Origin: Clostridium_AT radicumherbarum
GTDB taxonomy: Bacteria; Bacillota; Clostridia; Clostridiales; Clostridiaceae
Assembly (NCBI RefSeq): GCF_045310525.1
Contig: NZ_JBJHZY010000001.1
Coordinates: forward strand, 62,001-126,000
Length of the DNA: 64,000 nt
Reading direction: 5' to 3'
A program made the position numbers and the translations under genes. The notes under the pieces are model-generated. The model did no database searches and was not told the origin of the DNA. It saw nothing but the letters and a program-made list of their open reading frames with translations. How positions within the stretch are numbered: position 1 is the stretch's first letter; every line of letters starts with the position of its first letter. Below, piece by piece: positions 44,459-52,607 of this stretch.

Positions 44459-44487
44459 AGCGAGGCAGTTTTGCCTCGCTTAGTTTT
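44459..44487 (+). terminator. Rho-independent terminator after the secreted protein gene
   Basis: AGCGAGGCA/TGCCTCGCT stem, loop GTTT, then TAGTTTTAATT. Confidence 0.85.
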
Positions 44488-44503
44488 AATTGGAGATGAT
44501 TGA

Positions 44504-45235
44504 TTGGAAAAGGTTTTAGAAGTAAAAGAAGTTACCAAGAAATATAAAAATGGCAGAGGTATAGAAAATATAAGCTTTGACATATATAAAGGAGACATTT
44601 ATGGCTTTCTTGGGCCAAATGGTGCTGGAAAGACAACCTTAATGAAAATTATCACTGGACTAGTTAAAGCTGATAAAGGTGAAGTGAAAATTTTTGAATA
44701 TAATCTTAATAATGCTTTTGAAAAAGCGATGGAAAGGGTAGGAGCAATTGTAGAAGATGCCTCAGCTTATGAATACATGAGTGCTTATAATAATTTAAAG
44801 CTATCAGCAAGACTTTACTCAAAGGTAAATAAAAAGGACATTGAAGAAGTTCTAGAGCTTGTGGGGTTATTGAAATATAAAGATGAAAAGGTTTCTGACT
44901 TTTCTTTAGGCATGAAGCAAAGATTAGCTATAGCATCAGCACTATTATCCAGACCTGATTTTGTCATTTTAGATGAACCAACTAATGGATTAGATATAGA
45001 GGGTGTAGTAGAAATAAGAAATACTATAAAAAATTTAGCTGAGAGTAAAGGAATAAGTTTTTTTATTTCAAGTCATCAAATTCATGAGATTGAACTTGTT
45101 TGTAATAGAGTAGGAATTATTTATAATGGAAGATTAATTCGAGAGGGTCTGGTTTCAGAAATTTTATATAATAATAAAGAATCCTTAGAAGACTTCTTTA
45201 TAAGACAGCTTAAAGAAAGCAGGATGGAGGCGTAA
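44504..45235 (+). CDS. ABC transporter ATPase (BcrA-like)
   Basis: 243 residues. Walker A GPNGAGKTT near residue 37, signature FSLGMKQRLAIASAL, Walker B VILDEPTNGLDIEG, and switch SSHQIHEIE. This subfamily powers peptide-antibiotic or lantibiotic exporters and similar ABC-2 pumps. TTG start at 44504 follows GGAGAT by six bases. It ends directly at the permease start codon. The operon continues into a histidine kinase and response regulator, the common layout for self-regulated antimicrobial defence pumps. Confidence 0.93.
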   Translation: MEKVLEVKEVTKKYKNGRGIENISFDIYKGDIYGFLGPNGAGKTTLMKIITGLVKADKGEVKIFEYNLNNAFEKAMERVGAIVEDASAYEYMSAYNNLKLSARLYSKVNKKDIEEVLELVGLLKYKDEKVSDFSLGMKQRLAIASALLSRPDFVILDEPTNGLDIEGVVEIRNTIKNLAESKGISFFISSHQIHEIELVCNRVGIIYNGRLIREGLVSEILYNNKESLEDFFIRQLKESRMEA

Positions 45236-45988
45236 ATGGATATTGTAATTAAAAACTCAGTTAATGAGCTAAATAAAATATTTTTAAGGAAAAAGAATGT
45301 ATTCTTTTTATCTTTAACTGCAATGATTACATTGTTTTTTTCTATTGGTTTAAATCTGTTCCAAAACAAGTTTGGGATTACAGCTGTTATTGGATCAAAT
45401 TATCCCATAGCAGTATTAGGGTTTTTCGTAAAAATCTTTTTACCATTATTCATATTTCTAGCTTCAGCAGATTTATTATCTGGTGAACTGCAGCATAAAA
45501 CCTTAAAGCTTTCAATTACAAGGCCCATAAGCAGATTTAAGATATATCTATCTAAAAATCTTGCTATTGCAGCATATACAATAATTTACTTACTGGTAAT
45601 TTTTATAGTTTCAAATTTAGGAGCCATGTTTTTTAGCGTAAAAGGAGATATGGTTAGCGGGATTTTAAGAAGCTTCGCTGGATATGCCATAGATATTATT
45701 CCGGCTATAGTACTTACTATTACAGCAGTTTTTATAGCACAATTCTTTAAAAGCAGCAGTACCGCTTTAATAAGCAGTATTTTTATTTATATAGCACTAT
45801 ATTTTTTATCTATGTTTTTTCCAATTGTGCTTCGCTTAAGCTTTACAAATTATTTAGACTTGCATGTTTTATGGCTTTCAGGTAGTATTGGGATACTTAA
45901 AATTATAAATACCCTTATGATGGTTGTATCATATGGTATAATATTCTTTAGTGCGGGGTTTTATTTCTTTGATAATAGGAATCTGTAG
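45236..45988 (+). CDS. ABC-2 type permease
   Basis: 250 residues with six hydrophobic helices (for example FLSLTAMITLFFSIGL, VKIFLPLFIFLASADLL, YTIIYLLVIFIVSNLGAMF, IDIIPAIVLTITAVFIAQFF, MMVVSYGIIFFSAGFYFF). LLSGELQHKTLKLSITRPISR is the cytoplasmic coupling loop typical of ABC-2/BcrB-like permeases. Starts immediately after the ATPase stop codon. Confidence 0.9.
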   Translation: MDIVIKNSVNELNKIFLRKKNVFFLSLTAMITLFFSIGLNLFQNKFGITAVIGSNYPIAVLGFFVKIFLPLFIFLASADLLSGELQHKTLKLSITRPISRFKIYLSKNLAIAAYTIIYLLVIFIVSNLGAMFFSVKGDMVSGILRSFAGYAIDIIPAIVLTITAVFIAQFFKSSSTALISSIFIYIALYFLSMFFPIVLRLSFTNYLDLHVLWLSGSIGILKIINTLMMVVSYGIIFFSAGFYFFDNRNL

Positions 45989-46011
45989 AATGAAGGTTTA
46001 AGGTGATAGCT

Positions 46012-47472
46012 ATGTCTTTAAGAATAAGACTAATAATTTCATATGTTGCAATGATATTTGTTCCAATAGCTTTATCAATTGTTACAGCTATTATAATCAT
46101 GGTCATTTTTTTGAGAAGCGCTGCTGGAATTTACAACATAAATTTAACTATTAACCCCTATAAACAGATAATAGAAAAGGGTGTTAACTTATACAATGAT
46201 ATTAAAACAACTACAGAAAGCAATCCCGAAAAATTTCAAGACAAAAGTTATATTTCTCAGCTTGATAGCAAATTAAGCAGGGCTAATTCAGGAATTATAA
46301 TTAGGAAAAATAATGAAATTATATATACTTCTAAGATTCTTGATAACTCCCCAATTATAAAAAATCTACCTAAGTTTGGAAGAAGTAACGAAGATAAAGT
46401 TGATCACATGGAGCTGCGAGGGGATTCCTCTTTAATAAGGCAGCAGGATTTTTATTTTAAGGATAATAGTGAAGGGACTATTTTTTTAGTTACTTATATA
46501 GGACCACTGGCGAAAATAATAGAAAGACTTATTACTACAATAATTATTGCAATTATACTTATTTTAATTTTAACTGATGGAGTCTTAACCTATTTAGTTT
46601 CTAGAAGTGTTTTTAAACCTATAGAAGAATTAAAACATGCAGCTAATCAAATTAAAGAGGGTAATTTGGACTTTGAAATAAAAACAAATTCTAAAGATGA
46701 AATAGGAGAACTTTGCCTAGCCTTCGAAGAAATGCGAGGTAAACTCAAAGAGTCGGTAGATATGCAATTTCAATATGAAAATAATAGGAAGGAATTGATT
46801 TCTAATATTTCACATGATTTGAAAACACCTGTTACAGCCATAAAAGGCTATGTTGAAGGCATTATGGATGGAGTAGCTGCATCACCTGAGAAGATGGATA
46901 AATATATTAAGACCATTTATAGCAAAGCTACTGACATTGACAGGTTAATTGATGAGCTGTTTTTATTTTCAAAGCTTGATTTAAATAAACTTCCCTTTAA
47001 TTTTGAACTCACAGATATTACTTCTTATATGCAGGATTGTATTGAAGAACTTCAATTAGATTTGGAAAAGAAAAACTTTGAATTAATATATCACAATTAT
47101 ATTGAGGGCAGTAGTACTGTCTTAGCTGACAGAGAGAGAATAAAAAGAGTAATTACTAATATAGTAGAAAACGCTGTTAAGTATACAAAAAATGAAAATG
47201 GCAAAATAGAAATAAATTTAAGTAAAAATAATAACGATGTACAGTTTCAAATTAAAGATAATGGTCAAGGTATACCAGAAAAGGATATTCCATATATTTT
47301 TGATAGATTTTTTAGAGCAGATTTGTCTAGGAATACATTAACTGGAGGCAGCGGCCTTGGACTTGCAATTGCTAAGCTAATTATAGAGGAACATGGCGGG
47401 AGTATTTGGGCTGAAAGTACTGAAGGAATAGGAACAAGTATATATTTTACATTAAAACAGAAAGATATATAA
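46012..47472 (+). CDS. sensor histidine kinase
   Basis: 486 residues. Two membrane helices (about 8-33 and 170-195) frame an extracytoplasmic sensor of about 130 residues; then HAMP, HisKA with the phospho-acceptor in SNISHDLKTPVTAIKGY near residue 270, and an HATPase domain with NIVENAVKYT (N box), DNGQGIP (G1), FDRFFRAD (F box) and GGSGLGLAI (G2). All ATP-binding boxes are intact. ATG at 46012 with AAGGTGAT is preferred; GTG at 46003 is an alternative. It lies 23 bases after the permease gene and pairs with the next regulator. Confidence 0.94.
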   Translation: MSLRIRLIISYVAMIFVPIALSIVTAIIIMVIFLRSAAGIYNINLTINPYKQIIEKGVNLYNDIKTTTESNPEKFQDKSYISQLDSKLSRANSGIIIRKNNEIIYTSKILDNSPIIKNLPKFGRSNEDKVDHMELRGDSSLIRQQDFYFKDNSEGTIFLVTYIGPLAKIIERLITTIIIAIILILILTDGVLTYLVSRSVFKPIEELKHAANQIKEGNLDFEIKTNSKDEIGELCLAFEEMRGKLKESVDMQFQYENNRKELISNISHDLKTPVTAIKGYVEGIMDGVAASPEKMDKYIKTIYSKATDIDRLIDELFLFSKLDLNKLPFNFELTDITSYMQDCIEELQLDLEKKNFELIYHNYIEGSSTVLADRERIKRVITNIVENAVKYTKNENGKIEINLSKNNNDVQFQIKDNGQGIPEKDIPYIFDRFFRADLSRNTLTGGSGLGLAIAKLIIEEHGGSIWAESTEGIGTSIYFTLKQKDI

Positions 47473-47488
47473 AAAGGTAGTGGGATAG

Positions 47489-48178
47489 ATGAAGAAAATA
47501 CTCATAATTGAAGATGAAAGAAGCATTGCAGAGCTTGAAAGAGATTATTTAGAAATTGATGGTTTTCAAGTTGATATTGAAGAAGATGGAGAAAAGGGCC
47601 TTAATAGAGGAAAGAATGGAGATTATGATTTAATAATCCTGGACTTAATGCTGCCCAGAATGGACGGCTTTGAAATATGTAAGCAGATACGCCTAGAAAA
47701 GGACATTCCAATTCTTATGGTATCAGCAAAAAAAGAGGATATTGATAAAATAAGAGGCTTGGGCCTGGGCGCTGATGATTACATAACAAAACCTTTTAGC
47801 CCAAGTGAATTAGTGGCAAGAGTAAAGGCCCATCTATCAAGATATGAAAGACTTATGGGTAAAACAGATAATAAGAAGGAAGAAATTAGAATAAGAGGCC
47901 TTTTCATAGATAAGGCTTCAAGAAGAGTTTATATAAATAACAAAGAAGTAACCCTAACCGCAAAAGAATTTGATCTTTTGACACTTTTAGCCATGAATCC
48001 TAATAGAGTATTTAGCAAAGAAGAATTATTTGAACGTATTTGGGACTTGGATTCTATAGGCGATATAGCTACTGTTACAGTTCATATTAGAAAATTAAGA
48101 GAGAAAATCGAAGCTGATCCCTCTAATCCACAATACGTAGAAACTTTATGGGGAGCAGGATACAGGTTTAAAATATAA
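47489..48178 (+). CDS. OmpR-family response regulator
   Basis: 229 residues. The receiver domain carries IIEDE near residue 5, phospho-acceptor LDLMLP near residue 53, and the KPFSPSELVARV lysine. A C-terminal winged-helix domain follows with VTLTAKEFDLLTLLAMNPNRVFSKEELFERIWD and TVHIRKLREKIE..WGAGYRFKI. Partner of the preceding kinase, 16 bases away; likely target is the ABC exporter operon upstream. Confidence 0.95.
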   Translation: MKKILIIEDERSIAELERDYLEIDGFQVDIEEDGEKGLNRGKNGDYDLIILDLMLPRMDGFEICKQIRLEKDIPILMVSAKKEDIDKIRGLGLGADDYITKPFSPSELVARVKAHLSRYERLMGKTDNKKEEIRIRGLFIDKASRRVYINNKEVTLTAKEFDLLTLLAMNPNRVFSKEELFERIWDLDSIGDIATVTVHIRKLREKIEADPSNPQYVETLWGAGYRFKI

Positions 48179-48222
48179 ATGATATTTATTTTCATTAGAA
48201 AGTGTTATAATGTTATTATCTA

Positions 48223-48353
48223 AAAAGGAATACAGGAGGCACAATGATTAATAATCATTGTGTTCAGGTAAAAGTCCTAAATGGACTTTTACGGGCAGTT
48301 TGCGAATGGAATGAGCAAGCTCAAACTGCCCAGTATAAAAGGAATACAGGAGG
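48223..48353 (+). repeat. three-hairpin block flanked by a 17-base direct repeat, before the mrp-like gene
   Basis: AAAAGGAATACAGGAGG occurs at 48223-48239 and identically at 48337-48353; the second copy is the working ribosome binding site of the ATPase gene. Between them lie three consecutive hairpins: CACAATGATT...AATCATTGTG (48240-48262), GTAAAAGTCC...GGACTTTTAC (48269-48293), and GGGCAGTTTG...CAAACTGCCC (48294-48332). None has a U run. The layout looks like an insertion that duplicated its target, or tandem copying of a leader; the hairpins could control translation. Confidence 0.8.
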
Positions 48354-48359
48354 GTTTGT

Positions 48360-49202
48360 ATGAGCAAATGTGATAACTGTGCTAGTAAAGGAAAATGCGG
48401 CAGTAATGAAGCTACCTGTTCTGCATTAATTCCAAGCTACGGCAGCATTAAAAATATAATTGGAGTAATGAGTGGAAAAGGTGGAGTAGGTAAATCTACT
48501 GTTACAGGCATTCTTGCAACTAAACTTAGAAGTCTTGGATACAAGGTTGGAGTTTTAGATGGTGATATAACTGGACCTTCTATGCCTAGATTCTTTGGCA
48601 TAAATGAAAAGAGAGCAGATATAGTCCAGGGCAAAACTGAAGAGGAGGCTAAATTTATTCCAGTTGAAACAACTACTGGCATAAAGGTAATTTCTTTAAA
48701 CCTATTAACAGAGGAAGAGGAACAACCAGTTATTTGGAGAGGTCCAGTGCTTACAGGTGTTATGACTCAAATGTTTAGAGATACTGAATGGGGAGAACTA
48801 GACTATCTATTAATAGATATGCCTCCTGGAACAGGGGACTTAGCCCTTACAGTTATGCAGAGTATTCCCCTTAACGGTGTTGTAATAGCAGCTACTCCAC
48901 AGGATATGGTTACTATGATTGTTAAGAAGGTAGTTATTATGGCACAAAAGATGAAGATAAGAGTATTTGGTGTTGTTGAAAATATGTCTTACATTAAATG
49001 TGGAAACTGTGGTGAGAAACTAAAGGTATTTAGTAAAAAATCTGGAAAAGAACAGGCAGAAATCTTAGGAATACCTTTAATAGCTGAGCTTCCAATTGAC
49101 CTTGACTTAGTAGAAAGCATGGAAAGTGGAAGAATTGAAGACTTTATTAATCTATCCTCAGAATATAATGACTTATTAAGAAACTTCATGAATCTACAAT
49201 AA
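48360..49202 (+). CDS. Mrp/NBP35-type P-loop ATPase, iron-sulfur carrier
   Basis: 280 residues. The N-terminal cysteine cluster (CDNCASKGKC, later C) resembles the NBP35 Fe-S binding extension. Deviant Walker A MSGKGGVGKST near residue 40; LDGDITGPSMPRFFG; Walker B LLIDMPPGTGD; and the CxxC pair IKCGNCGEKLKVF near residue 220 for the bridging cluster. Such proteins carry [4Fe-4S] clusters to apo-enzymes. Here a small ferredoxin gene follows after 87 bases. The ATG follows AGGAGGG from the second direct-repeat copy. Confidence 0.92.
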   Translation: MSKCDNCASKGKCGSNEATCSALIPSYGSIKNIIGVMSGKGGVGKSTVTGILATKLRSLGYKVGVLDGDITGPSMPRFFGINEKRADIVQGKTEEEAKFIPVETTTGIKVISLNLLTEEEEQPVIWRGPVLTGVMTQMFRDTEWGELDYLLIDMPPGTGDLALTVMQSIPLNGVVIAATPQDMVTMIVKKVVIMAQKMKIRVFGVVENMSYIKCGNCGEKLKVFSKKSGKEQAEILGIPLIAELPIDLDLVESMESGRIEDFINLSSEYNDLLRNFMNLQ

Positions 49203-49289
49203 CTTTTGTTATAATTAGTGTAAAATAGGAAACAATATTATTGTTAATTATAAAGTTTTGTATTTTCTTTAAGAAAGAGGAGGATTTTT

Positions 49290-49478
49290 ATGAAAGCAAT
49301 TGTTGATAAAGAAACCTGTATTTCCTGTGGATTATGTCCATCCTTGTGTCCTGAGGTTTTTGAGATGGAGGATGACGGCAAGGCTGGAGTTATCACTGAA
49401 ACAGTTCCAGCTGAGGCTGAAGGAAGTGCTAAGGAAGCAGAAGAGTCCTGCCCAGTAAATGCTATTTCTGTATCATAA
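49290..49478 (+). CDS. ferredoxin, single [4Fe-4S] cluster
   Basis: 62 residues. CISCGLCPSLCP near residue 10 gives three cysteines plus one more, and SCPVNAI near the end gives the last ligand; this is the short, acidic, monocluster ferredoxin type. It is an electron carrier in the cytoplasm; possible partners nearby include the thioredoxin reductase-like protein and the 2-oxoacid oxidoreductase. AGAGGAGG lies before the ATG. Confidence 0.93.
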   Translation: MKAIVDKETCISCGLCPSLCPEVFEMEDDGKAGVITETVPAEAEGSAKEAEESCPVNAISVS

Positions 49479-49486
49479 AGAATATT

Positions 49487-49523
49487 AAAGACACTGAATT
49501 TTCATAGTTCAGTGTCTTTTTTA
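49487..49523. terminator. terminator between the ferredoxin and thiT genes
   Basis: A 12-base-pair perfect stem AAAGACACTGAA/TTCAGTGTCTTT, T run on the plus strand. It can also end thiT transcription on the minus strand. Confidence 0.88.
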
Positions 49524-49568
49524 AAATAATAACCTTTTTTAAAAATTTTAGGCATAAATAGCTAAAAA

Positions 49569-50261
49569 TTAATTTTTAATTGTTGATATATTTTGCTTAT
49601 TTATTACTGAAAATATTTGTTTTAAAGGCAGTATAGCAAGCACAATTAAGCAGAGAATTGCATCAGGCGCAAGGTAGCCCAAATTATAGAAAAAAGAGTA
49701 ATAAGCTGCAGACATACCTTGAGGAGCATAGCTGCCGTAGAATATAAGACCAGATATAAAATGAAAAATAAATCTTACCGCAATAGATATTAGTACTCCA
49801 ACAAGCATGGTGAATTTTGACTTATTTCTAAAATAGCCAGCAATACCAATAGCAGAAAAAGCTAAAGGATAATCAAAAAGAACTTGTACTGGATGTAATA
49901 TATATGGTGCTAGAATAAAATCGATCACTCCAAAAAGAATTCCTGTAAGAAAACCAATTTCTGGTCCATAAAATAAGGCAATAATAAAAATGGGGACCAT
50001 GCTTCCTAATGTGGCGCTGCCACCCATAGGGGCCTGGTAAAACTTAATCATTTTTAAAACTGTTCCTAGTGCAAGAGCAACTCCCACATTTGTAATTATT
50101 GAGGTAGAAAGCTTAATATTTTTTACCTTAATGAAAATAATTGCTAAAATTATTAAACCAATAATCGCAAAAATTGCTGCAGGATGTTTGGGGACATCTG
50201 CAAACCCTTGACTAATGCCGCTAAAATCAATTCCTGAAAATTTTAAACTAAAACCATTCAT
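49569..50261 (-). CDS. thiT: thiamine transporter ThiT (ECF substrate-binding subunit)
   Basis: 230 residues with about six membrane helices. The ECF S-component pattern of ThiT is visible: GSATLGSMVPIFIIALFYGPEIGFLTGILFGVIDFIL, and HFISGLIFYGSYAPQGMSAAYYSFFYN with aromatic residues of the thiamine pocket. It captures thiamine and works with a shared ECF energising module that is not in this window. A TPP riboswitch, terminator and promoter lie directly upstream, which confirms the substrate class. GAGGAG precedes the ATG. Confidence 0.93.
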   Translation of the reverse strand: MNGFSLKFSGIDFSGISQGFADVPKHPAAIFAIIGLIILAIIFIKVKNIKLSTSIITNVGVALALGTVLKMIKFYQAPMGGSATLGSMVPIFIIALFYGPEIGFLTGILFGVIDFILAPYILHPVQVLFDYPLAFSAIGIAGYFRNKSKFTMLVGVLISIAVRFIFHFISGLIFYGSYAPQGMSAAYYSFFYNLGYLAPDAILCLIVLAILPLKQIFSVINKQNISTIKN

Positions 50262-50334
50262 ACAAATTCTCCTCTTTTCTTAGTGCTAAGAAATGTCTTA
50301 GATTAATATTGCCTCCACTATTTAGAAAAATAAA

Positions 50335-50360
50335 AAAACCGTATTTTGGAATACGGTTTT
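50335..50360 (-). terminator. terminator of the thiT riboswitch expression platform
   Basis: An 11-base-pair perfect stem AAAACCGTATT/AATACGGTTTT, loop of four, with a T run on the minus strand side, located between the aptamer and the thiT start. Confidence 0.88.
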
Positions 50361-50373
50361 ATATCTAAGTAAA

Positions 50374-50460
50374 ATCGCTTTCCTACGCTGGTATTAACCA
50401 GATCAGGTATGAGGGTTATTGGATTAAATCCTTTTCTCAGCCTATAGGCACCCCTAGCAC
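50374..50460 (-). promoter_or_regulatory. TPP riboswitch (THI element)
   Basis: On the minus strand the aptamer reads GGGGTGCC, then GGCTGAGA, then ACCCTCATACCTGATCTGG and TAATACCAGCGTAGG, the diagnostic THI-box order. It binds thiamine pyrophosphate; followed by a terminator, it should shut off thiT when thiamine is plentiful. Confidence 0.97.
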
Positions 50461-50480
50461 AAATATATTAACTTATATAT

Positions 50481-50509
50481 ATTATAGTACATTTAGCAGC
50501 TTTTAACAA
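50481..50509 (-). promoter_or_regulatory. promoter of the thiT riboswitch transcript
   Basis: On the minus strand TTGTTA and TATAAT are separated by 17 bases and lie about 20 bases before the aptamer. Confidence 0.7.
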
Positions 50510-50521
50510 TGACTTTTAAAT

Positions 50522-50701
50522 TTAAATTATAATTTGACCAATTGTGTGATTAACCATTTGAAGCTTACTAGGTTCAAAGTTAATTGTAGAACCAGCTTTT
50601 ACGTTTGATGGCAAATGAGCTAAACCGACGCAGATGTTTCTACCATCAGGAAGGGAAACATATGCTTCAGTACTAAATACTTCAATTACTATTCCATGCA
50701 T
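50522..50701 (-). CDS. small protein of unknown function (59 residues), beta-rich
   Basis: Too short for usual gene lists. The frame begins MHGIVIEVFSTEAYVSLPDG, continues with an ICVGLAHLPSNVKAGSTINF strand pattern and ends IGQIII. It looks like a small OB or DUF3006-like beta barrel; the match is by pattern only. Its ATG overlaps the stop of the preceding small gene (TAATG), and AGGAAAG lies upstream, so the two are translated as a coupled pair. The stop sits just before the thiT promoter on the same strand. Confidence 0.65.
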   Translation of the reverse strand: MHGIVIEVFSTEAYVSLPDGRNICVGLAHLPSNVKAGSTINFEPSKLQMVNHTIGQIII

Positions 50702-50856
50702 TAGCTTTCTTTCCTATTCTTAATAGTTTTATCGATGTCATGAGCAGTAGTTAGGCTATTATCCATTATATCTATTCCTTCACCAACTGGCCCTTTTCTC
50801 TTGTTTGCCATAGGTACCTTCCCTACAATACCTTTTTTGCTTTTTCCTGTAGCCAT
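50701..50856 (-). CDS. small basic protein of unknown function (51 residues)
   Basis: Begins MATGKSKKGIVGKVPMANKR, contains KGPVGEGIDIMDNS and ends in a basic helix IKNRKES. Lysine and arginine-rich with no cysteine, so a nucleic-acid or ribosome-associated peptide is possible, but nothing proves it. AGGAG lies eight bases before the ATG. First gene of a two-gene pair with a one-base overlap. No family recognised. Confidence 0.65.
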   Translation of the reverse strand: MATGKSKKGIVGKVPMANKRKGPVGEGIDIMDNSLTTAHDIDKTIKNRKES

Positions 50857-50990
50857 TTCATCAACTCCTAATTTAATTTAAACTATATTAAATATTTAAA
50901 ATGCTTATATATTTAATATAGTAATCATAATTATTTTTGACTATTGTCTTTTAATTATTCAATTAAATTAAAAGTTACTAATATACTAAG

Positions 50991-51041
50991 AGGGACTATT
51001 TCAAAAAAATTTATATTAATGTATATTTTGAGATAGCCCCT
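50991..51041. repeat. imperfect 16-base inverted repeat
   Basis: AGGGACTATTTCAAAA (50991) and TTTTGAGATAGCCCCT (51026) pair at 14 of 16 positions around a 19-base A/T-rich middle. It can end padR transcription on the minus strand, although no U run follows. The ends resemble the GGG-CTATCTCAAAA tips of some insertion elements, so it may be a small palindromic remnant. Confidence 0.55.
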
Positions 51042-51074
51042 CATTTACTTGCATTTATTTTTATATACCTGAAG

Positions 51075-51512
51075 TTATTTATAATAAAGATCATTATAAA
51101 TAATTTTAAAAACCTCTAAAGCCTCTTCTATCTTCTCCTTCAAAAGTGCTTTCTTACTTTCAAATTCTTTAATGCCTTCCTCAGTTAAGGTATATATTTT
51201 TTGTATTTTCTTTTTTTCATCATCCCAATTACCAATAACAAGATTATTTTTTTCAAGTCTTTTCAAAAGTGGATATATTCCTCCGGTACTAGGAATCCAA
51301 TTGCCATTGGTTTTCTCTCCGATTTTATGTGATATATCGTTACCGTTTGTGGGACCTAAGCTTAGAATATATAGAACATATAAAGGTAGAAGACCCTTTG
51401 TAAAAACTTGACCTACAGCCTCTTTCTCATTTTTAATCTTTTTAAGCTCATTTAGTTTTTGCTTATATTCCTCATAAAGCCGTTTTTCTTCAGCTTTTAT
51501 ATCTCTATCCAT
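51075..51512 (-). CDS. PadR-family transcriptional regulator
   Basis: 145 residues: a helical N-terminal extension (RLYEEYKQKLNELKKIKNEKEAV), then the PadR winged helix (GLLPLYVLYILSLGPTNGNDISHKIGEKT, STGGIYPLLKRLEKNNLV, IQKIYTLTEEGIKEFE) and a C-terminal helix for dimerisation. PadR proteins are usually repressors, often of their own operon. It starts three bases after the degV stop and is the second gene of that operon. A perfect 14-base-pair palindrome in the degV promoter is the natural candidate operator. Confidence 0.9.
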   Translation of the reverse strand: MDRDIKAEEKRLYEEYKQKLNELKKIKNEKEAVGQVFTKGLLPLYVLYILSLGPTNGNDISHKIGEKTNGNWIPSTGGIYPLLKRLEKNNLVIGNWDDEKKKIQKIYTLTEEGIKEFESKKALLKEKIEEALEVFKIIYNDLYYK

Positions 51513-51515
51513 CCA

Positions 51516-52361
51516 TTACACATCCCTTGCTACAACCACTCCCAAAAGGCCTGGGCCAGTATGAACACCTAAGGCAGGACTTATATCTCCAAAATGAAGA
51601 GCAGTTAAATTAGCTTCGCCTAGGAAGGAATCATAAAGCTTTTTACCTTCCTCTAAGGCACCGCCCTGCAGAACAAAAATTTTTGCTTTGGCAGTTTTAA
51701 GTGTCTCTTTAGCAATATTTATTAATTTATTTATAGATTGCTTTCTCCCTCTTACCTTTGCATAGGTAAAATATTTACCCTCTTCATCAACTGATATTAT
51801 AGGCTTTATGTGCAGAAATTCTCCAATAGTAGCAGAAACTCTGCCTATTCTGCCTCCTTTTTTTAAATATTCTAAGGTTTCAACCACATAGTATACTGAA
51901 ATACGATTTTTAATGGATGGAAGCACATCTACTATTTCTTCAAAACTTTTACCTTCTTTTATAAGATTGCCGCATTCCACAACTATTGCACCCAAGCCAG
52001 CAGAAAGGGTTTTGGAATCAAATAAGCAGGTTATTAAATTTGGATGATTCTCACTTACAAGCTTAACTGCATTAAAGGTTCCAGATAGGCCAGAAGATAT
52101 TGTCACAGCAATAACATGTGTATAGCCTTCCATTTCAAGTGTACTATAAATAGTTTCCATGTCTTGCATTGAAGGCATTGATGTAGTTGGAATTTCTATA
52201 TTTAGGTTGTCATACACCTCTTTAGGAGTAATATTAACCCGGTCTATATACTCCTTATCCTTATAAATAATTCTTAAAGGCATTATTTTTACGTTGTATT
52301 TATTTATTAAGTCTTCTGTTAAATCACAGGAACTATCAGAAATCAAAGCTATTTTACTCAA
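51516..52361 (-). CDS. DegV family fatty-acid-binding protein
   Basis: 281 residues. IALISDSSCDLTEDLI at the start, IPTTSMPSMQDM near residue 75, VITISSGLSGTFN-type loop (VTISSGLSGTFNAV) near 95, KKGGRIG near 160, and the C-terminal HTGPGLLGVVV form the complete DegV pattern; the family binds a fatty acid and serves as a fatty-acid-kinase partner (FakB type). TTG at 52361 begins where the family does, ten bases after GGAGGT; an ATG at 52379 overlaps that site. Cotranscribed with padR. Confidence 0.9.
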   Translation of the reverse strand: MSKIALISDSSCDLTEDLINKYNVKIMPLRIIYKDKEYIDRVNITPKEVYDNLNIEIPTTSMPSMQDMETIYSTLEMEGYTHVIAVTISSGLSGTFNAVKLVSENHPNLITCLFDSKTLSAGLGAIVVECGNLIKEGKSFEEIVDVLPSIKNRISVYYVVETLEYLKKGGRIGRVSATIGEFLHIKPIISVDEEGKYFTYAKVRGRKQSINKLINIAKETLKTAKAKIFVLQGGALEEGKKLYDSFLGEANLTALHFGDISPALGVHTGPGLLGVVVARDV

Positions 52362-52395
52362 AATGTTTACAACCTCCATATAAATTTATAGTATT

Positions 52396-52433
52396 ATTAT
52401 ATATCACTATTGATACCATTATCAATAGTGATA
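52396..52433 (-). promoter_or_regulatory. degV-padR promoter with overlapping 14-base-pair palindrome (operator)
   Basis: TATCACTATTGATA and TATCAATAGTGATA are perfect inverted repeats around four bases (52402-52433). On the minus strand the left arm supplies TTGATA as -35, followed 18 bases later by TATAAT (52396-52401) as -10, so the palindrome covers the promoter. A dimeric repressor such as the PadR of this operon would block polymerase here. Confidence 0.7.
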
Positions 52434-52607
52434 ATGACAAGTTATACATTGTAAATAAAATATTTATAAGAGTATTAAAATCATTAAGGTTTGATACTTC
52501 GAAAATGATTGTAAACCATTAGATTTAGAATTATAATTTTCAGTAGATATATAAGAAATGGCCATCATTTAGATATTATTAAATCATAAGAATTAGGGGA
52601 TGAACTT

